In this document: piece by piece, positions 46,604-60,035 of the stretch
Position numbering within the stretch: the first letter of the stretch is position 1
Layout of the letters: the number at the start of each line of letters is the position of its first letter
Assembly (NCBI GenBank): GCA_963971575.1
Contig: OZ020624.1
Coordinates: 17,267,249 to 17,331,248 of the forward strand
Direction of reading: 5' to 3'
DNA from: Liopterus haemorrhoidalis
Taxonomy: Eukaryota > Arthropoda > Insecta > Coleoptera > Dytiscidae
DNA: 64,000 nucleotides
Notes under the pieces: generated by a model
Databases searched by the model: none
The model's input: only the letters and a program-made list of their open reading frames with translations
Told to the model about the DNA's origin: nothing
Position numbers and translations under genes: made by a program

Positions 46604-48023
46604 GCATTTATTACACCGGATGGTCACTATGAGTGGTTACGAGTCCCCTTCGGTCTCGCTAATGCTCCAGCTCTCTTCCAGAAGGTAGTACAGCGGATGC
46701 TGAAGGGTATTACCAGTGATCAGGTGCTGGCTTACATGGATGACCTGCTGATACCCTCCGAGAGCATAGCTGGCGGGCTCCGTCAGTTGGAGCAGGTGCT
46801 ACAATCGGTGGCAAGAGCCGGATTGAAATTAAACTTAGCTAAATGCTCTTACCTACAAAACAAGGTAACATATCTGGGCCACGACATAAGCGGCGGCGGT
46901 ATCCGACCTGGAGAGCGCAAAATCACGGCGGTAAGCGACTTTCCTGTACCCAAAAATGTACATGGCGTAAGACAGTTCTTAGGCTTAACGAGTTATTTCA
47001 GGAAATTCATACCGAACTTTGCTGTTGTAGCTAAACCATTAACTGAACTGACCAAGAAGCAGACTACGTGGCAGTGGGGCGACAGCCAAGCCGAGACGTT
47101 CGCAAAGCTGAAGCAGCTGCTGGTGGAACGACCGGTGTTGGCACTGTACCATAGTCATGCAGAGACGGAGGTACATACAGACGCCTGTCAAAGCGGCTTG
47201 GGTGGGATCCTACTGCAGAAACAAAACGACGGATCCTTGCGGCCGGTGCTCTACTTCAGCAGGGTAACCACACCAGCCGAACAGAAGTACCATAGCTTTG
47301 AGCTAGAGACGCTGGCGCTCGTGGAAACGGTGAAACGTTTCCGAGTATATCTGGTGGGTATACATTTTAAGGCTATCTCACCGACTTTACTTCTGTGCGA
47401 GCTACCATGCTTAAACGAGACCTGGTGCCCCGCATCGCTCGCTGGTGGATGACTCTACAAGAGTACGACATGGAAGTAGAGTACAGGCCGGGAGCCAGGA
47501 TGCAGCATGTTGACGCGCTGAGCCGTAACCCCGTCTCAGTGAACCTGGTGCAGATCCACGATGATGATTGGTTTCTGACAGTCCAACTGCAGGATGAGAA
47601 GGCGCACTCGATTGTAGAGGCGCTGCAGGCAGGTACAGCTGATAAAGGTATTGTTAACGACTTTAAATTACAGGACGGGCGGTTGTACCGCAAGACGCTG
47701 CTGGGTGATCGACTGTATGTCCCGGCGATGGCAAGATTCAGCTACTACGAAAACATCATGATGATGTTGGTCACCGGCGTTGAACGTTGCCTAAAATTAA
47801 TAAAGGAAACTTACAGGTTTCCCAGAATGGGGCGTCTCACAAAGAAATACGTTCAAGCGTGCATGAACTGCGCGTTCAGCAAAGGGAGTTACGGCAGAGC
47901 GGAGGGCCTGCTACACCCCATTGAGAAGAAGGCAATCCCCTTCGACACGGTGCACGTCGATCATCTGGTACCTTTTGCACGAAGTGTACGCGGGTACTCT
48001 TATGTACTAATGTACCCGGTGAC

Positions 48024-48323
48024 TTGGTCTTGTGGCGTAATGCAAGTACATGCCACGGCGACAAGGGCGTGAACAGGAAACTGTTGAACAAATTCAATGG
48101 TCCCTATAAAGTAGCGGCGATACTGGGGAACGACCGATACAAAATACCCTCCGTCAAGGGCGTCAGGGGATATAAAAATTTCACCGCGACGGTAGCTGCT
48201 GATTCACTACGGCGATATCACAGCACCATGGCAGAGCATGAGCTCAGTGCCGACCAGTATGATCAACACACGGGTATCCAGGAGACTGATCGGCAGGACT
48301 TGATCGACCTCCTGGAGGGGTAA
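48024..48323 (+). pseudogene. pol: Gypsy integrase C-terminal domain, copy C
   Basis: Same tail as in A and B, including the same deletion junction; stop codon overlaps the polypurine tract. Confidence 0.8.
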
Positions 48324-48636
48324 GGTTTAGGTAAGAATTAATGGGGCCATTAATTGTTGCAGAAAGGCCGAGTGTTAGGGAGTTTTTCGAAGAGGGCGCG
48401 CTCAGCAATGGCGTGGCGGCAGCACCATACAGGCGGTCGGTATTGTGTCCCGCGCTTGTATCGGCGTGGGAAGAAGAGAGGAGGTCACATGACCGGACCA
48501 TTCTATCTGCGGCGTTGGAACGGAAACTTTCGGCGTGATCGCTTGTATTTTGGTGTTTTTAGTATTAAACATTTTTCATGTTTGATTAAATAAATGATAT
48601 GTTAGATTGAACGCTTGTTATTTTATCGTCCTAACA

Positions 48637-48814
48637 ATATATTTTGCTGTTAATTGATTAATAAGGGAATTATTTATATTACAAATATTTGAAATTTTCC
48701 CGCCATAACTCTACAAATATTTATCGAATCAAAAAAATGTATTTATGTTAGGGATTTGCCTTTTAATTTTAAACATTATTTGTTTTATATATTTTGCTGT
48801 TAAGTGAATTATAA
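48637..48814 (-). repeat. Satellite fragment, copy C
   Basis: Right flank of gypsy copy C, starting with the ATAT duplication. Confidence 0.8.
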
Positions 48815-49493
48815 GGTCAGTTAACAATTTTTCCAGCTAAACATATGGTCAGGTAACCATTTGGTCAGCTAACTATATGGTCAGTTATCCATTTGGTCTG
48901 CCAACGACATGGTCAGGTAACCAATTGGTCAGATAAACATATGGTCAGGTAACCATTTGGTCAGCTAACCATATGGTTAGGTAACCATATGTTCATCTAA
49001 CCATATGATCAGGTAACATTTTGGTCAGCTAACTATATGGTCGGTTATCTATTTGGTCTGTTAACCACATGGTCAATTAACAATTTGGCCAGCTAAACAT
49101 ACGGTTAGGTAACCACTTGATCAGCTAACCATATGGTCAGTTAACCATTTCGTCAGCTAACCATATGGTCAGTTAACAATTTGGTCAGCTAACCATATGG
49201 TTAGGTAACCACTTGATCAGTTAACTATATGATCAGTTAACCATTTCGTCAGCTAACCATATGGTCAGTTAACAATTTTTCCGACTAACCATATGGTCAG
49301 GTAACCATTTTGTCAGATGACCATATCAGGTCAATTTTTTAAGGTAATCATGTAAGTCTTGTAACCATTTGGTCAGCTTAACCTGTACTTGCTCAGCAAA
49401 CCATTTGGTCTGCCAACGACATGGTCAGGTAACCATTTGGTCAGTTAAACATATGGTCAGGTATCCATTTGGTCAGCTAACCATATGGTTAGG
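48815..49493. repeat. Minisatellite array 1 (copy C)
   Basis: Inverted block copy of array 1. Confidence 0.93.
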
Positions 49494-51388
49494 AATTTTT
49501 TATCTTCTCACTTCTTTCTTGTCCTTTGATATCTCGCATTCTATCAGTTATTGCCAGTGTCACATCTTGTCCTTCCGACCTCTTTCTTGCTATTTCCTTA
49601 GCTGAGTAACCATTATGCTCAAATCGTTTCCTTCTTTTTGCTTCCCATTTGGATTGTATCTTTCCATGTATCCCTTTCCTCTCTGTTTCTTTCCAGCACT
49701 GATAGAGCAAGTTTTATTTTGGGTGTTTTATTATCCGCTCTTCGAATTTAATAGCTCTTTTGGTAGCTTCTATCCTAATGTTGTCCAATTTCAATTATTC
49801 TAATAAAATATATTCTGGTGTGCATTTGTCGAGGCCCAACATCCATTTAATGTATTTATTCTGCACCACCTCTAATTTTTCCTGGTCGTCCCATCCCCAT
49901 ATTTCAGAGCCATACGTCATTATGCTCTTGACAATGGAGTTGAACATAAGCATCCTTATTTTGATGTCTCCTTTAAATTTTCTCTCACCTATTCCCCACA
50001 CTTGTGGCAGGGCTAACATTGCTTTCCTTGAGAGAGTCCGAATATGTTCTTCTGGGCCCCCGCTGCTTTTAAACATGTATCCCAGGTATTTGTATTCTTT
50101 CGTTTGTTCTATCTCTTCGTCTCCCCAATTCCATTTGTTTTGTGTCTGTCTGCCTCCTCCTTTTTTGAACAGCATTATTTTTGACTTATCTGCGTTTAGC
50201 TTTAGCTTTTCCTTTTGTAGGAATTTCTCAAAACATTTAAGGAGTTTCCTCATTTCCTCTTCGGTTTTAGCTACAATAGCAATATCGTCCGCTTAGGACA
50301 GAGAGATAAATTTTGTGTGTCCTACTACCAGTCCTCCTGTTTGTTCTGTTTGTAACGCTTCTAAATCTGACATGTATATGGAGAACAGAGTTGGGCTTAA
50401 CGGGCATCCTTGCCTTAAACCTTGTTCTGTCTAAAATTCTTCACAATATATTTCTCCATTTCTTACTTGGTTCCTTGTTTCTTTGTAAATGTCTTGTATC
50501 CGGTTTCTTATTATGACGTTTAGTCCCTTTTTATCTAACGTTTTGTAAAGCTCTTTCCGATCTACTGTGTCAAAGGCTGCTTTTAAATCGGCGAAAAACA
50601 CATATAGTTTGCCTCTTTCCTTTGCCAGCTCTCTACCTACTACATAATTCAGGATATATACATTGTCAATTGTCCCTCTCCCTTTCCTGAACCCTGCTTG
50701 ATTATCTGTTCTTCTACCTCTTCTTCCAACTTTTGTTCTAAAACCATTGCATATATTTTGTGCAAGGTGTCCAGAAGAGTAATGCCTCTGTAATTCTTGC
50801 ATTCATTTTTCATCCCTGATTTGTATATGGGTCTATAATCCCTTTCCTCCATCTATCAGGAAAACTTTCCCCTCTCCATACCTTATTTATAATTTCTGTT
50901 ATTTTTTTCTTTACATTTTCCGTACTGTACAGCCATTCTTCGTTTCCTATCCCATCTTCTCCAGCTGCTTTTTTCTTTTTCAGTTTCTCTATTTGTGCTT
51001 GTATTTGCTCTTCCGTTATATCATCTTGGTGGCTACCTCCATCATTTTTCGCTACTTCTAGAATTACTTTTTCATTTGTTCCTCTCAGGAGTTGACAGAA
51101 ATGTCTTTCCCATTCTTCAATCTTTATATGTTGGGACACATCTACTTTGTTTTTTCTATCTTTATTGATATACTTCCATGCCTCCGTCTCTGTCTTGATA
51201 TCCTGTATTTCTAATTCTTCTTGTCTCTTTTTGTTGTTTTTCTTTATCTTTGTATTCTTTGTTTTCTTTTAGATATTCGTTTTTATAGCTTGTACCTATC
51301 TTCCATTCTTTTAATGATGTCTTAACTGATTTTTTTTCCTACATTCTCCGTCCCACCAGTTATTTCTTCTCAGTTTGTTAGTTCTATT
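49492..51388 (-). pseudogene. 5'-truncated LINE, copy C
   Basis: Reverse-strand counterpart of 17041-18942. It has the same in-frame stops and the same loss of the YADD tyrosine, plus a private one-base loss near 50833 that shifts the RT frame (the phrase around the conserved IYKSGMK region). The minisatellite follows its coding end directly, as in A and B. Confidence 0.87.
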
Positions 51389-51537
51389 TAAGTGAATAAT
51401 AAGGGCCTTATTTATATTACAAATATCTGAAGTTTTCCCGCCATAACTCTACAAATATTTATCGAATCAAAAAAATGTATTTATGTTAAGGATTTGCCCT
51501 TTAATTTCAAACAATATTTTTTTTACATGTGCTAGCC
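51389..51537 (-). repeat. Satellite fragment next to LINE, copy D
   Basis: Inverted counterpart of 16894-17040. Confidence 0.8.
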
Positions 51538-51544
51538 TCTAACC

Positions 51545-51825
51545 GAGTGGTTCTCAACCAGGGTGCCGCGAGCTTTTCAAAATAAATTCGCCGCTATTCT
51601 CGGAATCGAAGACCCGTGTCTTAGAGAAAATACGCGGGAAATGTATTCTCTCTCACTCGTCATAAAACCCTTGCGAGTTTATTGGACGTCAAAAACGCCC
51701 GACCTTGAACGGCTCGCTCGCTCGCTCGCTCTCTCTCTATTGTGACATATTTAATAGTAGGGTGCCGCGAAGATCTCACATTTTGCATAGGGGTGCATTC
51801 ACCTAAAAAAGGTTGAGAACCACTG
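51545..51825. mobile_element. hAT-type MITE with GAGTGGTTCTCAACC ends, copy D
   Basis: Same 281-bp element as 16605-16885, flanked by CTCTAACC on both sides. Confidence 0.92.
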
Positions 51826-52903
51826 CTCTAACCGATAGTTGGAATGCGAGACAGACTAGAACGAGTAGTATCACGCCTGTGTCATCGGTATACCAAAATT
51901 TCGAACCCCGCCAAAACCATGTGGCGGTTATCTGATGAGTGTAGCACACAATTTCCACCAGGAGGCAGTTCTGTTGGACACCCCCTCGCCACCCACCACC
52001 ACTGAATACTCCACAAACTGGAATTTTAAATCTTATCTATTTAAATATGGCAGTTATTGTGAATGTGACTTGCACGTGGCGTGTTTAATGTTCTGTGGTG
52101 CAAAGAATTTTAAGTGATCAATAATATATTAATTAGGAAATATTGGCCCATCAGCTGAAATCAAACTTATATGAATTGTATATTTTACTTTTTTTTGATA
52201 TGTTCGATATTTGATATTCGATATTTGAAATATTTGATATTAATAACATATTAATTATAGACATATTAAATCAGACTTATGTATATGTATCGTATATTTG
52301 ACTTTTTTTTTTGTTATGTTCGATATTTGATATTCAATATTTGAAATGTTCGATATCAATAATATGTTTATTATATTTGTTGCAAATATTGGCCCATCAG
52401 CTGAAATCAGACTTATATGTATAGTTTATTTTACTTTTGTTGGTGATGTTTGATATTTGAAATGTCCGATTTATTGCAAATATTGGCAAATACTTTTATT
52501 CTTCATAAAGGTTGCCGACATCTGAACTATGCTATTTATGTACCTATTATATGATTATGTATGTTAGATTATTATTATATTATTATATATGTACGAGTGA
52601 CAATAAAAAGCTCAATTTTATATTATGTGTTTCTCTATAACCCCTTTTTAATATTAAACATGGATATATTTTCATTTTATATAAAATTTTATTACAATTT
52701 CGAATTGTATTAAAATTTTATGTAAAATGAAAATGTATTCACGTTTTATCAATTGTAATTTTTCTGGAATAATAAATATGAGTACATTCAAATTTTGCGG
52801 TTTCATTCAATTTAGTACGTGGTGGATCTCTAGTTAGCGTTAGTTACGATGAACAAAATTTTGACACAGAGATGGCACTTCTGTTAATGTGTCCTGTGAG
52901 TAG
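51826..52903. other. AT-rich non-coding region, copy D
   Basis: Inverted counterpart of 15535-16604: AT-rich tandem repeats at about 52110-52500, hairpin at about 52670-52740. No gene. Confidence 0.6.
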
Positions 52904-53854
52904 TATGTTGTTAGACTCCGACGTGAACGCATCGTTTGTAATGTGTGTTAGACAATGCATTTATTTATTTGTACATTAATTCTTAAATAAATCAAATTAA
53001 CTTAATCTCGTGTCTTATTATAACCGCTAGTGACCATCTTAGGCTGACAGATCAGAAGTGGGATCAGGAATGATGTGTAAAAAGTTAAAATTTGGTAAAA
53101 TTAATGTGTAAACAATGTTAAAGGTCAGTGAATTCTGTGTAGTGAGTGTAGTGAAAGAAGCGTGCATTCGTGTTAGTGGGAACGACATAGGCAACCACGT
53201 ACTACCGAGTGCGAGTGTGAACGAGATAGGCAACCACGTACTACCGAGTGCGAGTGTTAACGGGATAGGCAACCAGCATATTCATAGCTGGACGTGGAAC
53301 CACGACGTAGATACGGGACGTAAGGGGACGGTACAGGAATACCAACGACATCCAAACGGGATAACGCACGAGATAACGTACTAATTAAAGCGCAACGTAG
53401 ACAGTGGTCTAAAGAACTTAGTTGAACGAAAATAGAAACAAAATAAAAACGAAATGAACGAAGAGGCCATGAACGTAACAGAATTTAACGTGACGGCAGA
53501 TAATGGAACGCATGAAGAACCATTATTTTCCTTAACAAACGTCAGACGTGAACGAATGGAATTAGATTCTGTGGATCAACTTGAAGAAAATTTAAGATGG
53601 GAGAGAGACCTTCTTAAACGAGAACGAGAACTCTTGCAGAAGGAGGGAGATCTATTTACGCAGGAAACGAGAAGTTTTGGAAACGCAACCATAACTTTGA
53701 GCGGTGAACGAACAGATATTTCGTATGATCCAGGATTTGATCCAGGTAAGATTACTCTGTTAACGGCTAAGCAATGGGTGAAAAAGCTCGAAAGCATTGC
53801 GAACATCTTTGGATGGGATGAAACACTATTATATACTGCTTAAGGCAATAGGCC
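52904..53854 (+). mobile_element. 5' fragment of second LTR retrotransposon, copy D
   Basis: Same parts as copy C: candidate LTR, primer-region 16-mer at 53053-53068, 39-bp repeats, gag start. Confidence 0.65.
53454..53843 (+). pseudogene. gag: Retrotransposon gag N-terminus, truncated, copy D
   Basis: 129 codons, same predicted protein as the other copies. Confidence 0.7.
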
Positions 53855-54410
53855 TTTTTATTTAAAACAATATTTGTTTTATATATTTTGCTGTTAAGTT
53901 AATTATAAGGGAGTTATTTATATTTCAAATATATGGAGTTCGCGCGCTTGTCGTTAGGAAATTTCCACATTAAACAATATATTGTCCACTGCGATTAAAA
54001 GTTTTTTCAGCTCTAAATTCGCTTATTTTTCTCTTATTTCCACATATAATGTATATTCTCTTCTTTCTCACCATCTCTCCTATGATTTGCACAAGTTTTT
54101 TGTCCTTACAGTAACTTTTGCACACGTATTCGTCAGTTTTTGAGTACAAAATATCACTTTTTCATTTTTATTACGTCTTTTATTAATATTATACGTCTTA
54201 AAATATTTTGAACGCGGTAATACCCTTTTTTTAGCGCATTCAACTTACCTATTTACGTCTTAAAAGCGTCATAAGTTGGTTTTTTGCGCCTTTTAGGTTA
54301 ACTATTTTTGACCTCTTTTTTCTTAACCCTCTTAACTAACCCATTTCTCTTTTAAACGTCTTAGCTCCACATATATTTAGCTGTTAAGTGAATTATAAGG
54401 GAGTTGCTTA
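53855..54410 (-). repeat. Satellite monomer, copy D
   Basis: Inverted counterpart of 14028-14583. Confidence 0.8.
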
Positions 54411-54919
54411 GGGTACATTCGATTTGACGCCCCGACCGTTCCGAGCACGTTCTGTACACTCAAACGTGTTCGATTTGACGCTCGGAGTACACTCAATTGC
54501 ATTCGTTTTGCGATCGAGCGAGCATCTAGAGTGCGCTCTATGTGTTCGAGGTTTCAATGCCGGGTTTACATTGGTAGAGTAAAAGAAGTAACTAGCGCAA
54601 GTAACTAGCAACTAGTTACTATCCCTGTATAAACAGTTGACATTGTGGCTAGTAGAGTACTAGGTGCCAGTAGTTGGGCTAGGATAGCAGTTAGCTCGTC
54701 GACGTATTTACTAGCTACTGTCTTTTCCCCCACTACGCAAAATTGATTCATTTCAAATTGGCGGCAAGCGATAACCTGTCATAACAAATAGAAAAAAACC
54801 CATATCAGGTAAGTTACAATTTATTTACATAAATTGCGTAACATTGATTTATTAATTGATGATTTTTGAAATCATCTGGGAAATAACTGCCTTTGATACA
54901 CGAAAAAGATGTTGTAGAC

Positions 54920-55223
54920 CAGTGTTTCTCGACCAAAAACGCACCGTGGACCAGAATAATATATAATTTTCTAACGCGGACTACTAATAATAATTGTTGG
55001 TTTATTTTTTGCATGAAAACAAATATATTTAATGTGCTACTATACACATGTATTTTATTTGTAGAAAATCACAGAAAATAAACAAAATATAAACTATTTA
55101 CATAAAAAATGTGCAAAATAAATTAAAAATAAAACTGCAAAAAACACATAAAAACTTTCGCGGACCACTAAAAGTTTTCTGGGGACCACTGGTGGTCCGC
55201 GGACCACCTGTTTAGAAATACTG
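54920..55223. mobile_element. hAT-type MITE in transposase fragment, copy D
   Basis: Flanked by TTGTAGAC on both sides. Confidence 0.88.
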
Positions 55224-55544
55224 TTGTAGACTACAATAACTATTTCCTGTGGCTAGGAAATAAAGCGTTAATTCCAATTTTATTTTTGCTGGAATCGCAT
55301 CCCTTATTAGTGTATCAGTTCGTTGTATTAATGGACTAACTAAATTTAATAGCCTATTAAAATCATCTGGTGTCATTCTTAAACACAGTCTGTACTCTTT
55401 TTGATCTTCCACGGCTAATTCACGAAATAGAAGGACTGATGCGCCATGGGTAGTTCTTCTATCAATCCATTTTTTAACCCATTTTTGTTTAGGCTTAAAT
55501 TCTGTACCGAATATTTCAATAAGACAATCAATTATTTCCTCCAC
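55212..55544 (-). pseudogene. PIF/Harbinger transposase N-terminal fragment, copy D
   Basis: Same fragment with the DDF variant shared with copy C. Confidence 0.85.
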
Positions 55545-56364
55545 AAGAAATGATGTAATTCAAAATACCACTTCTTTAATGGCATCACGCCGGCGACGAT
55601 GTATATCCACATTCATAAACTATTTTTTGCAAAAAGATAATTTCACTGCAAAATCACAGCGAAGATGTCAAATATGTTTTGACACTTACTATCCAGAAAA
55701 TAAGATATGTATGTCAATTGCGTATGAACACCTACTATCCTGAAAATAAGATAGTAGAGTAGAGCGCGTAGTACTTGCGCTAGTTACTAGCTCTTTTACT
55801 CTACCAATGTAAACCCGGCATAAGACCGAGCATATGGAGTATGACGTAAAAAAGTGGGGGAACGGCGGGAAAGAAATGAAAGTTTAAAATTAAATTATAA
55901 ATAAAATAAAAATAATAGCCTTAGACAAATAACAATAGACAAATAATATTGTTATTTGTCTATGGCTACAGAGTACGGCCATTTTATGTATTTGTGACGT
56001 TCTGCAAACAGCAAAAAAATTATTAAAATACACCGTTCATAAAATTAAAATGGAAAAAATTCATTAAATCAATTCATTAATTATTATCTAATTTAAAATT
56101 AATATTATTTCTTCAACATTGAAAAAAAAAAAAAAAAATCAAGAGAAAACCGAGGTACAATATAATTTTGATTCATGACTGACTTGAACTAATCTGACAG
56201 TAAAAATGCCGCCTAAAATTGTAGGGTTAGATTTTATAAACATTACGTCACAACAACGGTCACTCCGTGTTCGAGTTGCTGCGCTCCGTTAGTGCTCTAT
56301 TCATGACGTCACCATCAACTGTTCGCTCAGCGCTCGCTCTACCCTGTACAACTCGAATGCACCC

Positions 56365-58825
56365 TTATATTTCAAATATTTGGAGTTCACCGGTTTAGCG
56401 TTAGGAAATTTCCACTGTAAACAATGTATTGTCCACTGCGATTAAAAGTTTTTTCAGCTCTAAATTCGCTTATTTTTCTCTTCTTTCCACTTATTATGTA
56501 TATTCTCTTCTTTCTCACCATCTGTCCTAAGATTTGCATCAGTTTTTTGTCTTTACAGTCACTTTTGCACACGTATTCGTCAGTTTTTGGGTACAAAGTA
56601 TCACTTTTTCATTCTTATTACGCCTTTTATTAATATTTCACGTCTTAAAATATTTTGAACGCGGTAAAACCCTTTTTTTAGCGCATTCAACTTACCTATT
56701 TACGTCTTAAAACCGTCATAAGTTGGTTTTTTGCGTCTTTTAGGTTAACTATTTTTGACCTCTTTTTTCTTAACTTTCTTAACTAACCTATTTTTATTTT
56801 AAACGTCTTAACTCCACATATATCTTCCTGTTAAGTGAATAATAAGGGAGTTATTTATATTACAAATATTTGAAGTTTTCCCGCCATTACTCTACAAATA
56901 TTACTCGAATCAAAAAAATGTATTTATGTTAAGAATTTGCCTTTTAATTTTAAACAATATTTGTTTTATATATTTTGCTGTTTAGTGAATTATAAGAGAG
57001 TTAATTATTTTTCAAATATTTGGAGTTCGCGCTCTTGGCGTTAGGAAATTTCCACTGTAAACAATGTATTGTCCACAGCGGTTAAAAGTTTTTTCAGCTT
57101 TAAATTCACTTGTTGTTCCCTTATTTCCACTTATTATGTCTATTCTGTTCTTTCTCACCGTCTGTCCTATGATTTGCACAAGTTTCTTGTCTTTACAGTC
57201 ACCTTGCGCACTTATAATAACCAATTTCTCTTTAAAGCGTCTTAACTCCACATATATGTTGTTGTTAAGTGAATAATAAGGGAATTATTTATATGACAAA
57301 TATTTGAAGATTTCCCGCCATAACTCTACAAATATTTATCGAATCAAAAACATGTATTTATATTAATGATTTGGCTTTTAATTTTAAATAATACTGGTTT
57401 TACATGTTTTGTTGTTAAGTGAAATATAAGGGAGTTATTTTTATTTAAAATATTTGGAGTTCGCGCGCTTGGCGTTAGGAAATTTCCACTGTAAACAAAG
57501 TATTGTCCACAGCGGTTAAAAGTTTTTTCAGCTTTAAATTCACTTGTTGTTCCCTTATTTCCACTTATTATGTCTATTCTGTTCTTTCTCACCGTCTGTC
57601 CTATGATTTGCACAAGTTTTTTGTCTTTACAGTCACTTTTGCGCACGTATTCGTGAAATCTTGAGCACAAAGTATCAATTTTTGAGCACAAAGTATCACT
57701 ATTTTATTCTTATTACGTCCTTTTATTAATATTTCACGTCTTAAATTATGTTGAACGCGGTAAAACACTTTTTTTAGCTCTTTCGTCTTAATTATTTACG
57801 TCTTAAAACCGTCATAAATTAGTTTTTTGCGTCTTTTAGGTTAACTATTTTTGACATCTTTTTTTTTAACCCTTTCAACTAACCTATTTCTCTTTTAAAC
57901 TTTATGAATCCACATATGTTTTGCTGTTAAGTGAATAATAAGGGAATTATTTACATTACAAACATTTGAAGTTTTCCCGCCATAACTCTACAAATATTTA
58001 TCGAATCAAAAAAATGTATTTATGTTAGGGATTTACCCTTTAATTTTAAACAATATTTATTTTATGTATTTTGCTGTTATGTGAATTATAAGGGAGTTAT
58101 TTATATTTCAAATATTTGGAGTTCGCGCGCTTGGCGTTAGGAAATTTCCACTGTAAACAATGTATTGTTAGGGTGACCATCCGTCCCGGTTTTCCGGGAT
58201 TGTCCCGGTGTCCCGAAAAATGTTCTCGGGACGCCCGATTGTCCCGGTTTTTGAGGTGAGGACTCCTTTTGCTCTTCACTTTGAATTTGGGGGAGGTGAG
58301 GACCTTTTTGTTTTTTTTTTTGCTCTTTTCTTTGAATTTGGGAGGTGAGGACCTTTTTTTTTTGCTCCTCACTTGGATGTGGGAGGAAACAAAGACCTTC
58401 TTTTTTTTCCCTGTGTCCCGGTTTCTCTTCACTGAAATCTGGTCACCCTATGTATTGTGTCTACTGCGATTCAAAGTTTTTTCAGCTCTAAATTCGTTTA
58501 TTGTTCCCTTATTTCCACTTATTACGTCTATTCTCTTCTTTCTCACCATCTGTCCTATGATTTGTACAAGTTTTTTGTCTTTACAGTCACCTTCGCACAC
58601 GTATTCGTCAGTTTTTGAGCACAAAGTATCACTTTTTCATTCTTTTGACGCCTTTTATTATTATTTCACGTCTTAAAATATATTGAACGCGGTAAAACTC
58701 TTTTTTTAATTCCTTCGACCTACTTATTTACGTCTTAAAACCGTCATAAGTTGGTTTTTTGCGTCCTTTAGGTTAACTATTTTTGACATCTTTTTACTTA
58801 ACCCTATTAACTAACCGATTTCTCT
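56365..58825 (-). repeat. Satellite block of four monomers, copy D
   Basis: Inverted counterpart of 9619-12078. Confidence 0.85.
58169..58450. mobile_element. hAT-type MITE (TAGGGTGACCA ends), copy D
   Basis: TGTATTGT on both sides. Confidence 0.88.
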
Positions 58826-59093
58826 TGATGACTTGATGAAAATTGAGGGGTTATTGTCTGTAGCACTGACCAGTAAGGATTTGTTTGATATCGTTTTCTT
58901 TCGAAACACTGTGTTTATGTTTATTTCAGGCTCGAGTATTCGATATTATTAATTACTTTCTGAGATTTATGTTCAGTAACTGATACAATTTTTAATATAT
59001 AAAACCTTTAATTTAACTATGAAATTAACTATATTGAAAAGAGCACATTATTATACAGAGACGAAACTGAAAATAATATAATACTGTAACTGT
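58826..59093. other. AT-rich spacer, copy D
   Basis: Counterpart of 9353-9618; nothing recognised. Confidence 0.6.
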
Positions 59094-60035
59094 TACCATA
59101 TGGTCGTTCTACCATTTGGTCATCTAACGATATGTTAAGGTAACCATTTGGTCAGCTAACCACATGGTCAGGTAATTCATACGTAAGCTAACCTATTGAT
59201 CATGTATCCATTTAGTCAGGTAACCATTTCGTCAACTAACCATATGGGCAGTTAACCATTTAGTCAGCTAACCACGTGCTTCGGTAAACATTTCGTCAGC
59301 TTATCATATGTTAGGTAACTCAATTTCGTCAGCTAACCATATAATTAGGATACCATTTCATCAACGAAAAATATGAACAACTAACCATTTATTCAGCTAA
59401 CCATATGCTCAGCAAACTATTTGGTCAGCTTACCACATGGTAAGGCAATTCTTTCGTAAGCTAACTATATTGGTCAGTTAACATTTTGTCTGCTAACCAC
59501 ATGGTGAGGTAAACATTTAGTTAGCTAACCATATGGTCAGGTAATCATTTGGTCATCAAACCATATGGTCATGTAACCATTTCGTCAGCTGACCATATGG
59601 TCAGAAAACCATTTGGTCTGCTAACCAAATGGTCAAGTAATCATTTGGTCAGGTAACCATTTTGTCAGATAACCATATGGTTAGGTAACCACTTGGTCAG
59701 CTAATCAAACGGTCAGGTAACCATTTCGTCAGCTAACCATATGGTCAGTTAACAATTTTTCCAGCTAACCATATGGTCAGGTAACCATTTTGTCAGCTGA
59801 CCATATGGCCAGGTAATATTTTTGTAAGGTAACCATATAATTCATGTAACCATTTGGTCATCTTAACCTATGCTTGCTCAGCAAACCATTTTGTCTGCCA
59901 ACGACATGGTCAGGTAACGATTTGGTCGGAAACACATATGGTCAGGTAACCATTTGGTCAGCTAACCATATGGTTAGGTAACCATTTGTTCGGCTAACCA
60001 TATGATCAGGTAAGATTTTGGTCAGCTAACTATAT
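59094..60035. repeat. Minisatellite array 2 (copy D)
   Basis: Inverted block copy of the 32-bp dimer array. Confidence 0.93.

Larger units (their letters stand above)
44251..48072 (+). pseudogene. pol: Gypsy RT-RNase H-partial integrase, copy C, split by insertion and frameshift
   Basis: The RT starts as in the other copies (VDYRALNKV, then LDLAQGYHQ) and is cut at 44540 by the Penelope-like element. It resumes at 46615 with the PFG region, YMDD (near 46737) and RNase H. A 2-base insertion near 47378, between the third and fourth RNase H acidic residues, shifts the frame; the tail from 47395 carries HVDALSR and the damaged integrase zinc region. The integrase core is deleted as in A and B. 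Confidence 0.88.
41849..48636 (+). mobile_element. Ty3/gypsy LTR retrotransposon, copy C, interrupted by a Penelope-like element
   Basis: Sense orientation on the plus strand. 5' LTR at 41849-42162 and 3' LTR at about 48325-48636, with ATAT on both sides (41845-41848 and 48637-48640). Candidate primer-binding region at 42165-42180. Polypurine tract GGAGGGGTAAGG near 48314-48325. Private lesions: a 7-base deletion in gag near 42310, a 2063-bp insertion in RT, and a 2-base insertion in RNase H near 47378. Confidence 0.95.
33691..51388 (-). repeat. Composite 16.6-kb unit, copy C (inverted)
   Basis: Reverse-complement copy of the unit. Its head starts at the base matching 33141 of copy B, so about 550 bp at the centre is unpaired. 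It contains a private Penelope-like element inside the gypsy RT and lacks the P-like and TA-MITE insertions. The offset to copy D is 18721 before the Penelope-like insertion; subtracting that element and its duplication (2074 bp) returns about 16.65 kb. Confidence 0.95.
54558..55820 (-). mobile_element. Inner PIF/Harbinger element, copy D
   Basis: TGCCGGGTTTACATTGG inverted repeats. Confidence 0.82.
54411..56364. mobile_element. Outer PIF/Harbinger-like element, copy D
   Basis: Same GGGTACATTCGA and GGGTGCATTCGA ends, TTA flanks. Confidence 0.75.
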
